Shown piece by piece: positions 1 to 11,500 of a stretch of 64,000 bases of DNA. The notes under the pieces are model-generated. The model had not been told where the DNA came from. It saw only the letters and a list, made by a program, of their open reading frames with translations, and searched no databases. The DNA is from Gymnopus androsaceus JB14 (lineage: Eukaryota > Basidiomycota > Agaricomycetes > Agaricales > Omphalotaceae): assembly GCA_009733575.1 (NCBI GenBank), contig ML769428.1:248001-312000 (forward strand), given 5' to 3'. Made by a program: the position numbers and the translations under genes. How positions within the stretch are numbered: the first letter of the stretch is position 1; each line of letters starts with the position of its first letter.

Positions 1-3000
1 GGCGGCACCCAACAATAGCAGCACTGGACGTGGACGTCGAGGTGGAAAAGTGAGAGTCGTATCTGGCTACCAAGAAATAAATTATCTTGTGGTTATACTG
101 ACGGAACCGGTAAGCAACTACTACTGGATCTGAAAATATTATTATGCTAACAATCTTCTTAGCCGTCAACTTGCTTCCCTTTCATTGAAAGGCCCAAACC
201 AGCAGGTGTACTTCGTGCACCGCCAGCCGAGATGCAGGCCCTGTTTGTCAAACAAGCTGAAAAGCTGAATCTTTCTTTTTCAGTACAAGGTTCAGTAAAG
301 TTGTCTGACGCCGCTATGAGTCGTATTCAGGAGCGGCTATTTCTCCACATGAATAACCATGGACTTGCATTTGTGGACGATCAGGACCGACCTCAGCGTA
401 ATCACCACGACATGTGGACATTCATGGAGGTTCATCAAAAACAACGATCTACCTCTGATCTTCCTCCGCCACTCCACACAGTCTCTCAGCCATAGCGTAC
501 AACATTTCGGGATATCAATACCAGCTGTGACAAGTTTTCTGCCCTTGTGCCGCCCTTTTTGGATGAAGCCGCTCCGTCTCTTGTGATTATTGGTATGTGT
601 TTGCTGACTTTTGTCTGATTCTCGACTAATTATTATATCTTTTCAGCTCCCAGAACCCATTTCATTACTGGTCCTCTCAATTCTTCTGCCGAACGTCACT
701 TTTGCCTTGGCAGTCATCTTCGGGCAGTTCTCGAACAGGACGTGGATGGAGTCCCCTGCTGGGACATTTGTCCAGTAAGTTGACGTTATTAGTGAAAATA
801 TTGACTACTGATTGTATCTTATCTAGGGAGATGACGATGATATTTCTGCGCAACTATCAGATCCTGGCTCTACTCGACTTCAGTCCCGTGGACGTGACGA
901 TGACATTGCTGCGCAACTATCAGATCCTGGCTCTACTCAACTTCAGTCCCGTGGACGTGCTTCCAATAATGAGCCATCAACGAGCCTCCGAGCTGGTACT
1001 AGCTCAAGTCATTCTCTCCAACAACATCGCCTTGTAAATCGTCAGAGAATTGTTTTTTCTGACGATGAAGATGAGGTCTCTACAGGCTTTAATTCACGTT
1101 CCGCTACGCCTTTTGATGACTCTTCGATTCCTCCTCGACGTGAGCCAATGGGACGTTCCACTACGCCTTTTGACGACTCTTCGATTCCTCCTCGACGTGG
1201 GCCAATGGGACATTCCACTACGCCTTTTGACGACTCTTTGCTTCCTCCTCGACGTGGGCCAACCGGTACCACACGACAAGTTTGGCTATCAAATCTTTCT
1301 GCAGCAGTCAGAAATGCCTCACCAGCAGCATCTTCTTCTTCCCTGCAAGATGTAACCGGTATGTTGCTTGGATCCCGAGCATCAACGCCTACACACGCAT
1401 CTGCTGTTTCAGGTCCAAGCTCTACGATGGAGCCTGCTTCTGCTTCCAACCCTCCTCTCCCTCCTCATCCAACCCGGCGATCACCATACATGAACTACGA
1501 AAGCTTCACAGATGCCATGTTGCCTGAACTCGGTGGTCAGTTTAACATTTGGTTTGCGGCACTGCAGAACTACATCCCGACCATCGATGATGGGGATTTG
1601 CTCGTAGAGGGACCTGATATCGACATGGTAGTCTCTGCTTTATGGACCGAGATCGTCTACCTAGCAGGTGGGCGACCTCCAAGTACTCCAGATAGCATCG
1701 TCATTGAAAACTTCAACGCATCACATTTCGTTATCGAAGGCCAACGGCGGATTATCAGAATGTGAGTCTGAGCCTTTCTCGTTCCTTTCTCATTTCTAAC
1801 TATTTTTGCAGTGGTACTCCTCCTTCAGGAAACGAAATGGACAATCGAGCGCAAGGACGGGGAGTCTGGCGATCAGTCTTTCATCTTCTGGAAGAGCTAA
1901 TCCTCACACACCCACAGTCCTCGATTTGGACGATGCTAGAGGATGATCAGGTCTATACCACAAGAATGCTCAAGCCTCATCTGGTCCCTTTGACGGATGA
2001 CCTGATGAACTACCTCCAAGGAGTGGGTCTCTTTATCCGTATATCCCTCCTATGGAGAATGCCATTTCTACGTCTCTCCCCTGCGTTTGTCTATTTCCTC
2101 CTCTCCAACAATCGTGAGGCTGCTACCGCAAAAACCTTTCTCAAAGCCACTATGCCAGTCCTTTCCGGCCGATTAGACACTTGGCCTCCTCCTCGAGTAG
2201 ATCCTCAAAATCCTTACTCTCCATATGATTTATCAACTACCAAAGATCCGTTACAACTTATAATGAGTGTTCTCGACATCACAGTGAGTTGATTTTCCAG
2301 TTTTATGATGATATTGTGAATTTACGTTCTTTCTATAGCCAAACGAAGCTCGTAACACCGCTGATGTTGTTTCGCTTACCCAAGACTTAATACAAACAGC
2401 GGTATGGGGGGTGAACGAGGATCTCCTTGAGACTCATACGTATACAAAGTATCTTCGTATTGGCTTGGACCTTGATGCGTACCCAAGTTCTGCTCCTCAA
2501 TACCGCACCTCATCATCGGGAACTATATTCAGCAGTATCTTCTCAATCCGAAGAAGTCTCACCGGTGCCGGTATAGATGTTGGCTCATTTTTGCAAGACT
2601 TGTGGCAAGGTGGCGTAATTAGGTCGTTTCAACAATTTGCGATGGCTTTTGATTCCATTGACTCGGCGGGAGCAGCACATGAGATCTGGGAGCGTAGGTT
2701 CATGGCAGCAATGATGCGCTTCCTCGATCGCGACATCGGTCATTGCGAGCATTTTGCACTTGCAATTTCTGGAAGCCGGTATCTTCCTCGAAGATCTTCC
2801 CTCTTCAAGGTATGTCTATGAATCTATTTATGCGATTATTTGTTTACGCTACTCACGCTACTTGCTACAGATCTCGTTCCATTTGCAAGGAAATGCCGAG
2901 GTCAATTTCCACACATGCTTTACGAAGGTCGAAATACGACATACACCAGGACTTCATGCAATGTTGGACGAGCAGCACCTAGAACGGAGTTTAAACGAAG

Positions 3001-3065
3001 ATACCCCATTTGATATGTGGCTCAAGGACGTTTTAACAGACGTGGTTACTTTCAACTCAGCTTAG
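1..3065 (+). CDS. HECT-like E3 ubiquitin-ligase domain protein (5' end outside window)
   Basis: Spliced gene with visible exons 2-49, 163-429, 496-592, 647-774, 827-1761, 1812-2283, 2339-2809 and 2871-3065. All phases agree across seven introns of about 50-113 nt. The 430-495 intron has a weak donor (GTTCAT) but removes the only in-frame stop. About 870 codons are visible. The first exon encodes a Gly/Arg-rich stretch; the middle (827-1500) is Ser/Pro/Arg-rich with tandem repeats. The last two exons resemble a HECT C-lobe: an LAISGSRYLP segment (like the LxFxTGSxxLP of HECT proteins) and, about 25 residues on, NFHTCFTKVEI, where TCF fits the catalytic-cysteine motif. HECT enzymes carry ubiquitin on that Cys. 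The gene converges on the integrase gene with 5 bp between stops, so it is probably cargo or a partner of a mobile element. The HECT call is by motif only; the large N-terminal half is unrecognised. Confidence 0.6.
827..1263 (+). repeat. In-frame tandem repeats inside the HECT-like gene
   Basis: Two arrays lie in one exon. The first is two copies of a 63-66 nt unit (about 830-958) encoding an acidic stretch followed by AQLSDPGSTRLQSRGRD. The second is three copies of a 57-nt unit (about 1100-1263) encoding ATPFDDSSIPPRRGPMG. Both units are multiples of three, so copy-number change would keep the frame. The region is probably disordered. Confidence 0.8.
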
Positions 3066-3070
3066 CAGTA

Positions 3071-4926
3071 TCATACAAATGTCCGTATTAAATTTGCAGC
3101 AGAACTCCATAATTGTACTAGAGATGCTTCGTCATTGTTTCCAAAGTATGGCAGATGTTCGACGTGGTTAGTTAATCTCTGAAGACCCTCTGGTGACAAC
3201 GGACAATCTGTTTCTGGGACCTCGATGTGATTCATCTCCTCTGGAGTATTCGCGTCGAAGAGGTTAGTGGATTCATGCTCTACAGAGCGTTGGTGGTTAA
3301 GTTGATGATGACTGAGTATTCGTGGATTTTCTAAATCGTCCCAGTCAATACCTATAAAAATATCAGATAAAGTATCACAGGTGAATAGTGGAACACACCA
3401 AAATCTGCATAATCGTTATCACTGCTACCATCCTCAGAAACCTGATCATCGGTTGGAAACACCCCTCGAACCCCGTTCTCCATTATCCCATAGCGATACA
3501 TATCAAGGGGAGTCTGATGAGCATGAGTGCGAGATGACAGTACATGGTGATTCCAAGAGTCACTCCAGACTTCAGCGTCATGATTGATTCGAGCAAGGAA
3601 GAGGAAGTGGAGGAGCCAGAGATGTAATGGATTGTCGACATTCAATCCATGGTAGACTTCTAGCAGATGGAAAAAGTCTTTCCATTTCTTGCCAAAGCCT
3701 TGAGTTACGTCTACCCAGAGACGCTCGATACGTATATTGTGTACTGATCTAGAGAACTCGTATATTAGTGATGTATAAAAGACAAACAACTAACATACCG
3801 GCCAAAAATGTACGAGCCACGTCTCATACCTCGAACCTGGTTCATACGACTCGCGACCAGAACATTTTCAGTCCCACAGTCTCCTCGACACCTACTTGGA
3901 CATCCGTGAACCCGACATATGTCATCGAACAAGTCGAGAACTGTCTGTGCACGATTATTAGTACTCGCACGTAAGCCAACGACATAGCGCGAGTAGCCAT
4001 CAATGAAACCGTGAAGAATTATACGGTAGCGGATGAGACCTTGAATGACACGTTAATCGAAATTCCTGCAGTATGAAGAATGCATACCATGCTGCCCATC
4101 ATGATGCCACAATGACCCTGGTCCTGGTACGCTGTAAGTTGATCGTTGAATGGTCCGTTGAGCAAACCTGCGATTTGAAGGCCCAAATAAACGACTGAAG
4201 GACTCATTGATGCGTCGACGAGGGACACGTTGACCAAGCTGCATGAGATATCCATCAATCATACGCCTTCCAAAGGAAGGAAATTGGGTTCGGATCTGCT
4301 GCATGAGTGCATCCAACTCATCGTCAGATAAGCTCGAGAGGTCTGCAGAGGAGCCCGGATAAAATGTCTGAATGTATGTCCCATCGGGCTCTTGAGTTGT
4401 TTCGTAGACTGGAGGACCCGCTGGAGACATTCCATATTCAACGAGTCGACGGCGTATTGTCCGTCCGCTACATTCAAAAACCTGTCCTACTCTATCCCGG
4501 GTTGCTCGAGAGGAGGAAGTTATTGCCTCAAGAGCATCAGGATTAACGATCTTTCGAGGTCGTCCACGCTGTCTCCTGACTGGAACATCTGAGGGCTGCT
4601 CGAAAGTTGGAGGTGGAGCATCAGGGTAGTCGGGAAATGTGGTGGCTGCTTGACGAAGAACTGCTATCATATTGTTGACAGAGTCAACATAGATATTATA
4701 GTTGTCCCCCAAGCTTTCTTGGAACTAGGAAGTTAACTTCAAATTAGTTACTTGGATCAAAGAGGTGAATGAAACGTACCTGAATAACTTGATTCAGGAA
4801 TCTGGAGCATTCTCGTTCTTGCTGGTAGAGGATATCTGCATTCCCACGCTGCGTTAGCAGTGTCCGATTGACATCTTGCTGCAAGTGCTGAAAAGAGTTG
4901 AAAATAGTCTGAGCAGCTTCAGACAT
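3071..4926 (-). CDS. DDE integrase-type transposase (retroviral-integrase-like core)
   Basis: Five exons on the minus strand: 4780-4926, 4088-4724, 3799-4039, 3399-3748 and 3071-3351. The introns have GT..AG ends and the spliced length is 1656 nt (551 aa). An AT-hook-like RRQRGRPRKI sits near residues 99-108, then an HTH-like segment (VFECSGRTIRRRL). The catalytic core shows WHHDGQHG (D about 258), GFIDGYSRYVVGLRA, RGDCGTENV (D about 315) and VHNIRIERLWVDV (E about 351), a plausible DDE triad. This matches the eukaryotic integrase-core family seen in fungi and fish, recalled rather than searched. The start at 4926 is the first Met of the continuous frame. A further in-frame exon from about 4982-5087 (ending LELSHQ), joined by an intron ending just before ATCGCC, could extend it upstream. 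It ends 5 bp from the stop of the convergent HECT-like gene. No internal stop was found in the spliced frame, so it may be functional. Confidence 0.72.
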
Positions 4927-5329
4927 GGAGGCGATCTAGCACTAGTAAGAGAAAAGAGAGGGGAAGCAAGCGAAAGACAGACCTGATGTGAGAGCTCAAG
5001 ATAAAGAACAGGTCTACTTCTCAATCGACGTAAAAAACCTCGTTTCTGGTGCAACGTAAAGCCTTGGTAAGTGAAAGCAAGAGTCATGAGAGCATAGATT
5101 ACTCTTGGATGGGGCTTCTAGTACCGCAAGATTCTTTACCGGAGTCAAAGAATAATCTCCGAGTCCCGCCTGACCAGACCAGTAGGGAAGGAGCAAGGTC
5201 GAAGCGGATTGTTGGGTCACTGGAGATGGATAAATAAATATTAATTATAATTTTTAGACAGGCGGACGACATACTAGAAATGGTAGATCCAGTAGCGTGT
5301 TCATCGCCGGCTGTGTTGCTTTAGTCACC

Positions 5330-5747
5330 TTAAAGAACACCCAAAGTCGGAACAGACGTAGTAAAGAGCCAGATGTTGGGAATAGTGGTGCAGAATGCCG
5401 GGAGCTTTCGTTGCGATTTCTCGGTTCCCATACATTGCCTCCTGTCCAACTCCCTCAGTGAGACGTGCCAATCTGAGCAGAGAGGCGCAGGGCTTCCGTT
5501 GCGTTCAATGTTGGTAGGATCCATCACTGGATAGTCATAGGCAGGCTCGGGCTGGGCGAACGAGTAGAATAATGGGACTCGGGCACGTACTCTCGGGAAT
5601 GTGCCAGTAAGATCCGAGGTCGCGCTCAACGTCGTCATCTGCGGGCATGCCGAAGGGCTCGAAAACTAGGGGTTCAGGGCACTCAGAGAAGATTTCGAGA
5701 TCCCACGATGGGAGCTCATGTTGAGCGGGATTCACTTCCGTCTGCAT
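5330..5747 (-). CDS. Possible small hypothetical gene upstream of the integrase
   Basis: An ATG at 5747 opens an acidic frame (MQTEVNPAQHELPSW onward, rich in E, P and D) with a GT donor candidate after SYWHIPE. A second overlapping frame ends at 5330. Neither is recognised, and no splice pattern is convincing. It may be a 5' exon of the integrase gene, a small independent gene or chance. Confidence 0.25.
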
Positions 5748-5759
5748 AGTTTTTTTCCT

Positions 5760-6830
5760 AAAATCAATAAACTCAAATATTAGACTTTGTACGCGAGAGA
5801 AATTCAGTGAAACGTACTAGGTCGCCATACCAGACCATACTAGACCATATCGTAGTATCCATCTAAGAGCAAGCTGGCGCTATGCAGATTCCAATTGGAT
5901 AGAGGATAAGCATCACCCCACCGAATGATGCCATGAGCAAGGAATGGGAAGATTTGAATCGTCGGGTTGAACAGGTGGCCCGTTCGACTACAGCAAGTCA
6001 AACAGCACAATTTCGCCTGTTGCAAGACTGTGAGGCGAGACGTGGATTAAGTAGGAGTGTCGTATCCAAGCCTTCTTGTGCCTTTTTGATGAAATCGAAT
6101 AAGACCAGTCCACTATGCACTCCCAAGAAGCATGGATGCTCGATCGTTTTGATGGTTATGCTTCTGGTCAAAGCGTAACCACCGCTGATGAGATTTGGCC
6201 ATGCATGGGTTGGGACATGGGTGGTGAACGTCAAATGATGGGCACTGGAGCTGGGACCATGCCTATGCATTTGCAAAGCTGGCCAGAAATGAAATCAGAA
6301 AACAAAATGAGAGGGTATAAACTCAATATAAACTTACCAAGGCGTTGTTCAACCATTATGAAGAGTTAGGCTTGAGAGCCATAGATATATAACCATACCT
6401 TACCTGCGCAAACCGGAGGCTGCCCCAGCGTATAGGCCGGCAGGTACAAGGCCCATAGATGGTAGAAGGCTTGAAAGAGAGAAAACCCGTGGCATCACTG
6501 GTATATCATTCCGGCATCGGCCCGATATAGGCGCCCATGCGCTTATAGGATTGTACGAGATTGTACCCTGATTTTAATTATGTGACCTCCCGAGTTGCAG
6601 AAAGAGCTACATATATCTATCTACAGCTTCCAAATCAAGTTGTGAAAACGAGTTATGACAACATCCTAATCGAGTTATGAAAACGAGTTACGGAACGAGA
6701 TGTCAAACGAGTTATGACGTCCGCGTGATTTTTGTCCGGCGGGGACCTTCATAGTTCCAACGAGTACAGACGCTCCTCTTCCCTCTTCAATAGCGAATCT
6801 TACAACCTTCAAAACAATATCGTTCTTCTA
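5760..6830. other. No gene recognised; short CGAGTTATGA repeats near the right end
   Basis: Only short frames are present and none is recognisable. Exact copies of CGAGTTATGA occur at 6649-6658, 6671-6680 and 6708-6717, with a diverged copy at about 6684. Such clustered short repeats can mark transposon subterminal regions, so this is a candidate end of the HECT/integrase unit. No matching left end can be seen because that side lies outside the window. Confidence 0.35.
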
Positions 6831-8290
6831 GACCCGTCACAGCTTCCGCCAACACCTCTCTTTCAATCACTCTCAATGTCATCGGAAACTTCTGGTCTCT
6901 CGACCATCCTCGGCCCACTTTGCCAGCCTTCTCTTCTCTCATCTGCTGCGCTCATCCCCTCATTGTAGAACCCTCACACTGTCTATCAAACCCTAACCTC
7001 CGATCTAAATACAATCCTTCGCAGCCAGTGGCAGCTTTTTCGTTCCCGCCTACGGTCCAGCTCTAAAACCTACGCCTGCCGCTCATGAAGAGGACGATGG
7101 TCCTCCACAAACACTACTGCAGATCCTCGCAGAGCATGCATTCTTGTCCAGGTCGAAAATGGATACGTCAGGCTTATAATCGAGAGAATGGGATCGATTG
7201 ATTGTGGGATATTTGAGTCTTCTATGTCAGTGCTTATGGGAGGATCCGGCGGCAGCGAGGGACTCTTTGAGCTCGGGCGGGTTGGGAATACTAGTGCGCG
7301 TCCATTTTTCACGACGATATGTAGCTGCTCACGTTTTTTCAGCTTGTAGACCTCATCAAGCAAGTGACGGAGACGGATTTCCTTATTCCAGGTTGATGTG
7401 TATTCTTACTAGGGATCATGTACGAGTACAACCGGGAGCCTGGAGAAATTACTTGGTAAGCATCCACTGTTCGCTGTGTACATTTTGAAGCCAACTCGTA
7501 TCCTTCAGTGCAACAATAAGTCCCATCCTGAATCGTCTCGACGTAGACACTCCCCTTTGGCGTATGGCTCGTCTGAGAGAGGATGAATGTTTTAAACCCC
7601 GGGCCCGGCATTCCAGAAACAATCGTACAGTATTATCCTAGCTCTGCGTCACACCTACAAGCTACCACTTCTGCTGCAACTACGAAATCGGAAGCGGAAG
7701 GAGAAGTGTAGTTCGATTGGACATTTGTCAATTTCTGGCAATCGAATTATTGCAAGTGATATCGGTTTAAACACGTTGTTGATATGCTCACGTAGTGTGA
7801 CTTTGCATTAGAAACTGTCCAAAGTGGGGCTTTCGACGGATCCGGATCAGCTGGCTTGTACATCTGGTGCGTTTTGTTCAAGTAATCGGTCACCTCTGTG
7901 TACTGAATTTTTGTACAGGAGACAGCTAGGCTGATATCCTGCCTCCAAGACACGTTTCGCAGTCAGTCGCAGAAAATCGACCATCTCCGTAACCAACTGC
8001 AACAACAAAAACCGCCTCTTCCGGACAGCAGCGCCGAGGTTCGTGGACCTATTCTCGAGAAAGGAGCTAAACTGACGCTTTTTGTTCTTTCTTAGAATGC
8101 TGCTCTCAAATCAGAACTAAATTCTCTTCGCGCTACACTTCAAGCCTCGGAAGAGAAGCAAAAAGAGATTGAGAAGGAACGAGAAGACTTGCTGGTATTT
8201 GTGAAGGGAAAGCGGGATAAGGCTAGATTGCACACAGCCGGGATGGAAATATCTGAAGACGAAGCGGAGGACGAGGTGATGATGACGATG
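6830..8290 (+). pseudogene. Uso1/p115-like vesicle tethering protein, decayed copy
   Basis: Pieces of the Uso1/p115 armadillo head and tail occur in order but in different frames with stops: WDRLIVGYLSLLCQCLWEDP (about 7190), GIMYEYNREPGEIT (about 7408), TISPILNRLDVDT and MARLREDECFK (about 7510-7595), then EGEV-stop-FDWTFVNFWQSNYC (about 7700), where a conserved Trp codon has become TAG. A coiled-coil stretch (SQSQKIDHLRNQLQQQ, about 7955; then ALKSELNSLRATLQASEEKQ and EDLL, about 8100-8190) and an acidic tail (SEDEAEDEV, about 8250) follow. Intact Uso1 tethers ER-derived vesicles at the Golgi through Rab1. Frameshifts, stops and missing segments show this copy is dead. It lies directly upstream of the NLR promoter. 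Confidence 0.68.
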
Positions 8291-8514
8291 TGTGATTATT
8301 TAAATATTTGTGATAAAAACGGCGCTGTAGGTGCATCTGGTTACGTGTTAATGGAGGAGTTCTGCGCTCTGCGAGGGAGTCACTCAGTATCTGCAGGAAC
8401 ATTGCCAATTTTAGAAAAAGCTTGTTATCTAGATCTCTTGTTATCTAGATCTCCGCATCCGATCCGAGCGCTGATTCCCAGTGTCGATGAACTGTCATGT
8501 GCTCCATTGAGCGG

Positions 8515-8522
8515 TATAAAAG
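8515..8522 (+). promoter_or_regulatory. TATA box of the NLR gene
   Basis: TATAAAAG lies 46 nt upstream of the ATG at 8561, and the leader between them is pyrimidine-rich (CTTCTTCATCTTTCCC). The spacing suits a fungal core promoter and supports the 8561 start over the internal ATG at 8628. Confidence 0.55.
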
Positions 8523-8560
8523 AGCCGAAAGACTTGTTCCTCTTCTTCATCTTTCCCATC

Positions 8561-11500
8561 ATGACTGCCGAACCTGTTCCTCCCAGCGTGTGAGCATCTT
8601 TTAAAAATGTTCTAATTCAACAGCGAAATGAAACAAAATGAACATAGATATTTTCCAAATGCCTCCGATTTTGAGATGCACAATCCTCAGTTCATGAATG
8701 CACAGAATATATACATTAATGAAAGCTCAAGTAAGCTCAACATAGAATTTGATGCATCTCCTAAACTGATGATAATTTGTAGTCAAGCACAAACTCCAAG
8801 CAGAGCTGAAGCCTATCACTGGTGCTCATCTTAATCCAGACAAGATCTGCTTAAAGGGCACCAGGGTAGGAATTATAGCTGATATACTGGCATGGATTCA
8901 CAACCCAGATAATGAGGTTCCCAAAGTATTCTTCCTATGTGGAGAGGCTGGGACTGGCAAGTCAACTATAAGTCATACTATTGGGCAAAAAGCAAAAGAC
9001 ACAAAATGTCTAGGGGCTTTTTTTTGCTTTGACCGCACATTATCCACTGAGCGTACACCAAGCAAAGCCTTGCAAACTATTGCTTATGATCTTAGTATTA
9101 GCTTTCCAGAATTTGGAAAGGGCTTGGTGGAGGTATTGGATGCTGACCCAAATATCTCAAGTAGCATGAGTCTCAAAGAGCAGTGGAATAAGCTCATTAT
9201 GGCACCTGCAAAATGTTTCATTCCAAGTAGGCCTGTAGTGATTATAATTGATGCACTTGATGAATGTGGACCTAAAGAAGAGGGTGGGCCAAGAGATGTG
9301 TTATTGTCATTGTTAACTAACAGTGTTTGTGAACTTCCCAAAAACTTCCATGTTCTTGTAACATCTAGAATGGAAAGTGATGTACATGTGGCTGTTAATG
9401 AAGGTTCAGCTGTACAATCACTTCAAGCTCAGTATATGAGCAATCTTCAACAGACACAGGAGGATATACACAAATATGTAGTTCATAGGATGATGACAAG
9501 GAAAGGTGCCTCAGGTGTTCTCAATGAATCTCAATGCCAGATTCTTGCAGAAAAAGCACAGGGCTTTTTTCAATGGGCATATACAGCATGTGAAGCACTA
9601 CATGGAAGGGGAAAAGCAGGACTGACAGTTAAGAAGCGCTTTGAACGTTTTATGTCACTTTCTCCAAGCCATGGCCAAGATTTGCTGCCACTTGATAAGC
9701 TATATAGATCAATTTTGGAAGATGTATTTGATTGTGATGACTCAGAGGCCATGGCTCAGTACAGAATGGTGATGGCACAAATATTGGCAGCCTTTGAACC
9801 ACTTTCAAGCCTGTCATTGAAGAACATACAATTATCCAGGTGTAGGTATCTTGGGGAAGATTATGATGATGAGGAAGTTGATGCAGTCATTCAATTTTTG
9901 GGATCTCTGCTTACAGGCATAATTCAAAGAGATACTCCAATTAGACTGGTGCATACCTCAATCCATGATTTTCTTGTGGATGAGAAGCGAAGTGGAGAAT
10001 ATGCAGTGAAATTAGAGGAGGGACATCAAATTTTAGCAATGAGCATGCTCCACCTCATGATTACAGATCTTCATTTCAATATGTGTAATTTGGAAAGCTC
10101 ATATCTTCTAAACTCCCAGGTTGAAAATCTAGCAGAGAGAATAATACAAAATATATCACCTGATCTTTCATATGCATGTCTATACTGGGGTAGCCACATC
10201 ATTTATGCCCAGTCATGTACTATATTGGACCCTCTATTGAGGAGATTTTTCACAGAAGTTTTACTGTTTTGGATGGAAGTGCTCAGTATTTTGGGCAAAG
10301 TGGATGTGATTTCTGAAACTGCAGGAGCTCTATTGGACTACGGTAATTCTGTGGTATGTATGCAGGCTATACTGAATGACTTGGAGTGCTAAATTTTGAC
10401 AATAGGGAGCTCTCGAGACTGATATTCTGAGAGAGATACAACAGTTTATACAGATCTTTGGGAGAATGATTGGGAGTGCAACTCCACATTTATATCTCTC
10501 TGGAGTACCATTTTTGCCAAAAGATTCAGTTATATGTCAGCAATTTATGTCTCAACTGGATAAATCATTGGTTGTATGTAGAGGGCAGAGATATAGTTGG
10601 CCAGCCCAACAGGCAGTACTAACTGGGCACAAATCATGGGTAAATTCAGTCACCTTTTCACCAGATGGCAAGAGGATTGTATCTGGATCTGAGGATTATA
10701 CAGTGCGCATTTGGAATGCAGAGACTGGAATGATCATTGGAGAGCCACTGCAAGGGCACACAGATTCTGTAAATTCAGTTGCCTGTTCACCAGATGGCAA
10801 GAGGATTGTATCTGGATCTGAAGATTATACAGTGCGCATTTGGAATGCAGAGACTGGAATGATCATTGGAGAGCCACTGCAAGGGCACACATTTCGTGTA
10901 AAATCAGTTGCCTTTTCACCAGATGGCAAGAGGATTGTATCTGGAGCTTTGGACAAGACATTGCGCATTTGGAATGCAGAGACAGGAATGATCATTGGAG
11001 AGCCACTGCGAGGGCACACAGAAGCAGTATATTCAGTTGCCTTTTCACCAGATGGCAAGAGGATTGTATCTGGATCTTCGGACAAGACAGTGCGCATTTG
11101 GAATGCAGAGACAGGAATGATCATTGGAGAGCCACTGCAAGGGCACACAAGTGTATATCCAGTTGCCTTTTCACCAGATGGCAAGAGGATTGTATCTGGA
11201 TCTAGTGACAAGACAGTGTGCATTTGGAATGCAGAGACAGGAATGATCATTGGAGAGCCACTGCAAGGGCACACATCCTGTGTATTTTCAGTGGCCTTTT
11301 CACCAGATGGCAAGAGGATTGTATCTGGATCTTGTGACAAGACAGTGTGCATTTGGAATGCAGAGACAGGAATGATCATTGGAGAGCCACTGCAAGGGCA
11401 CACACATTGGGTAAATTCAGTTGCCTTTTCACCAGATGGCAAGAGGATTGTATCTGGATCTTATGACAAGACAGTGTGTATTTGGAATGCTGAGACAAGA

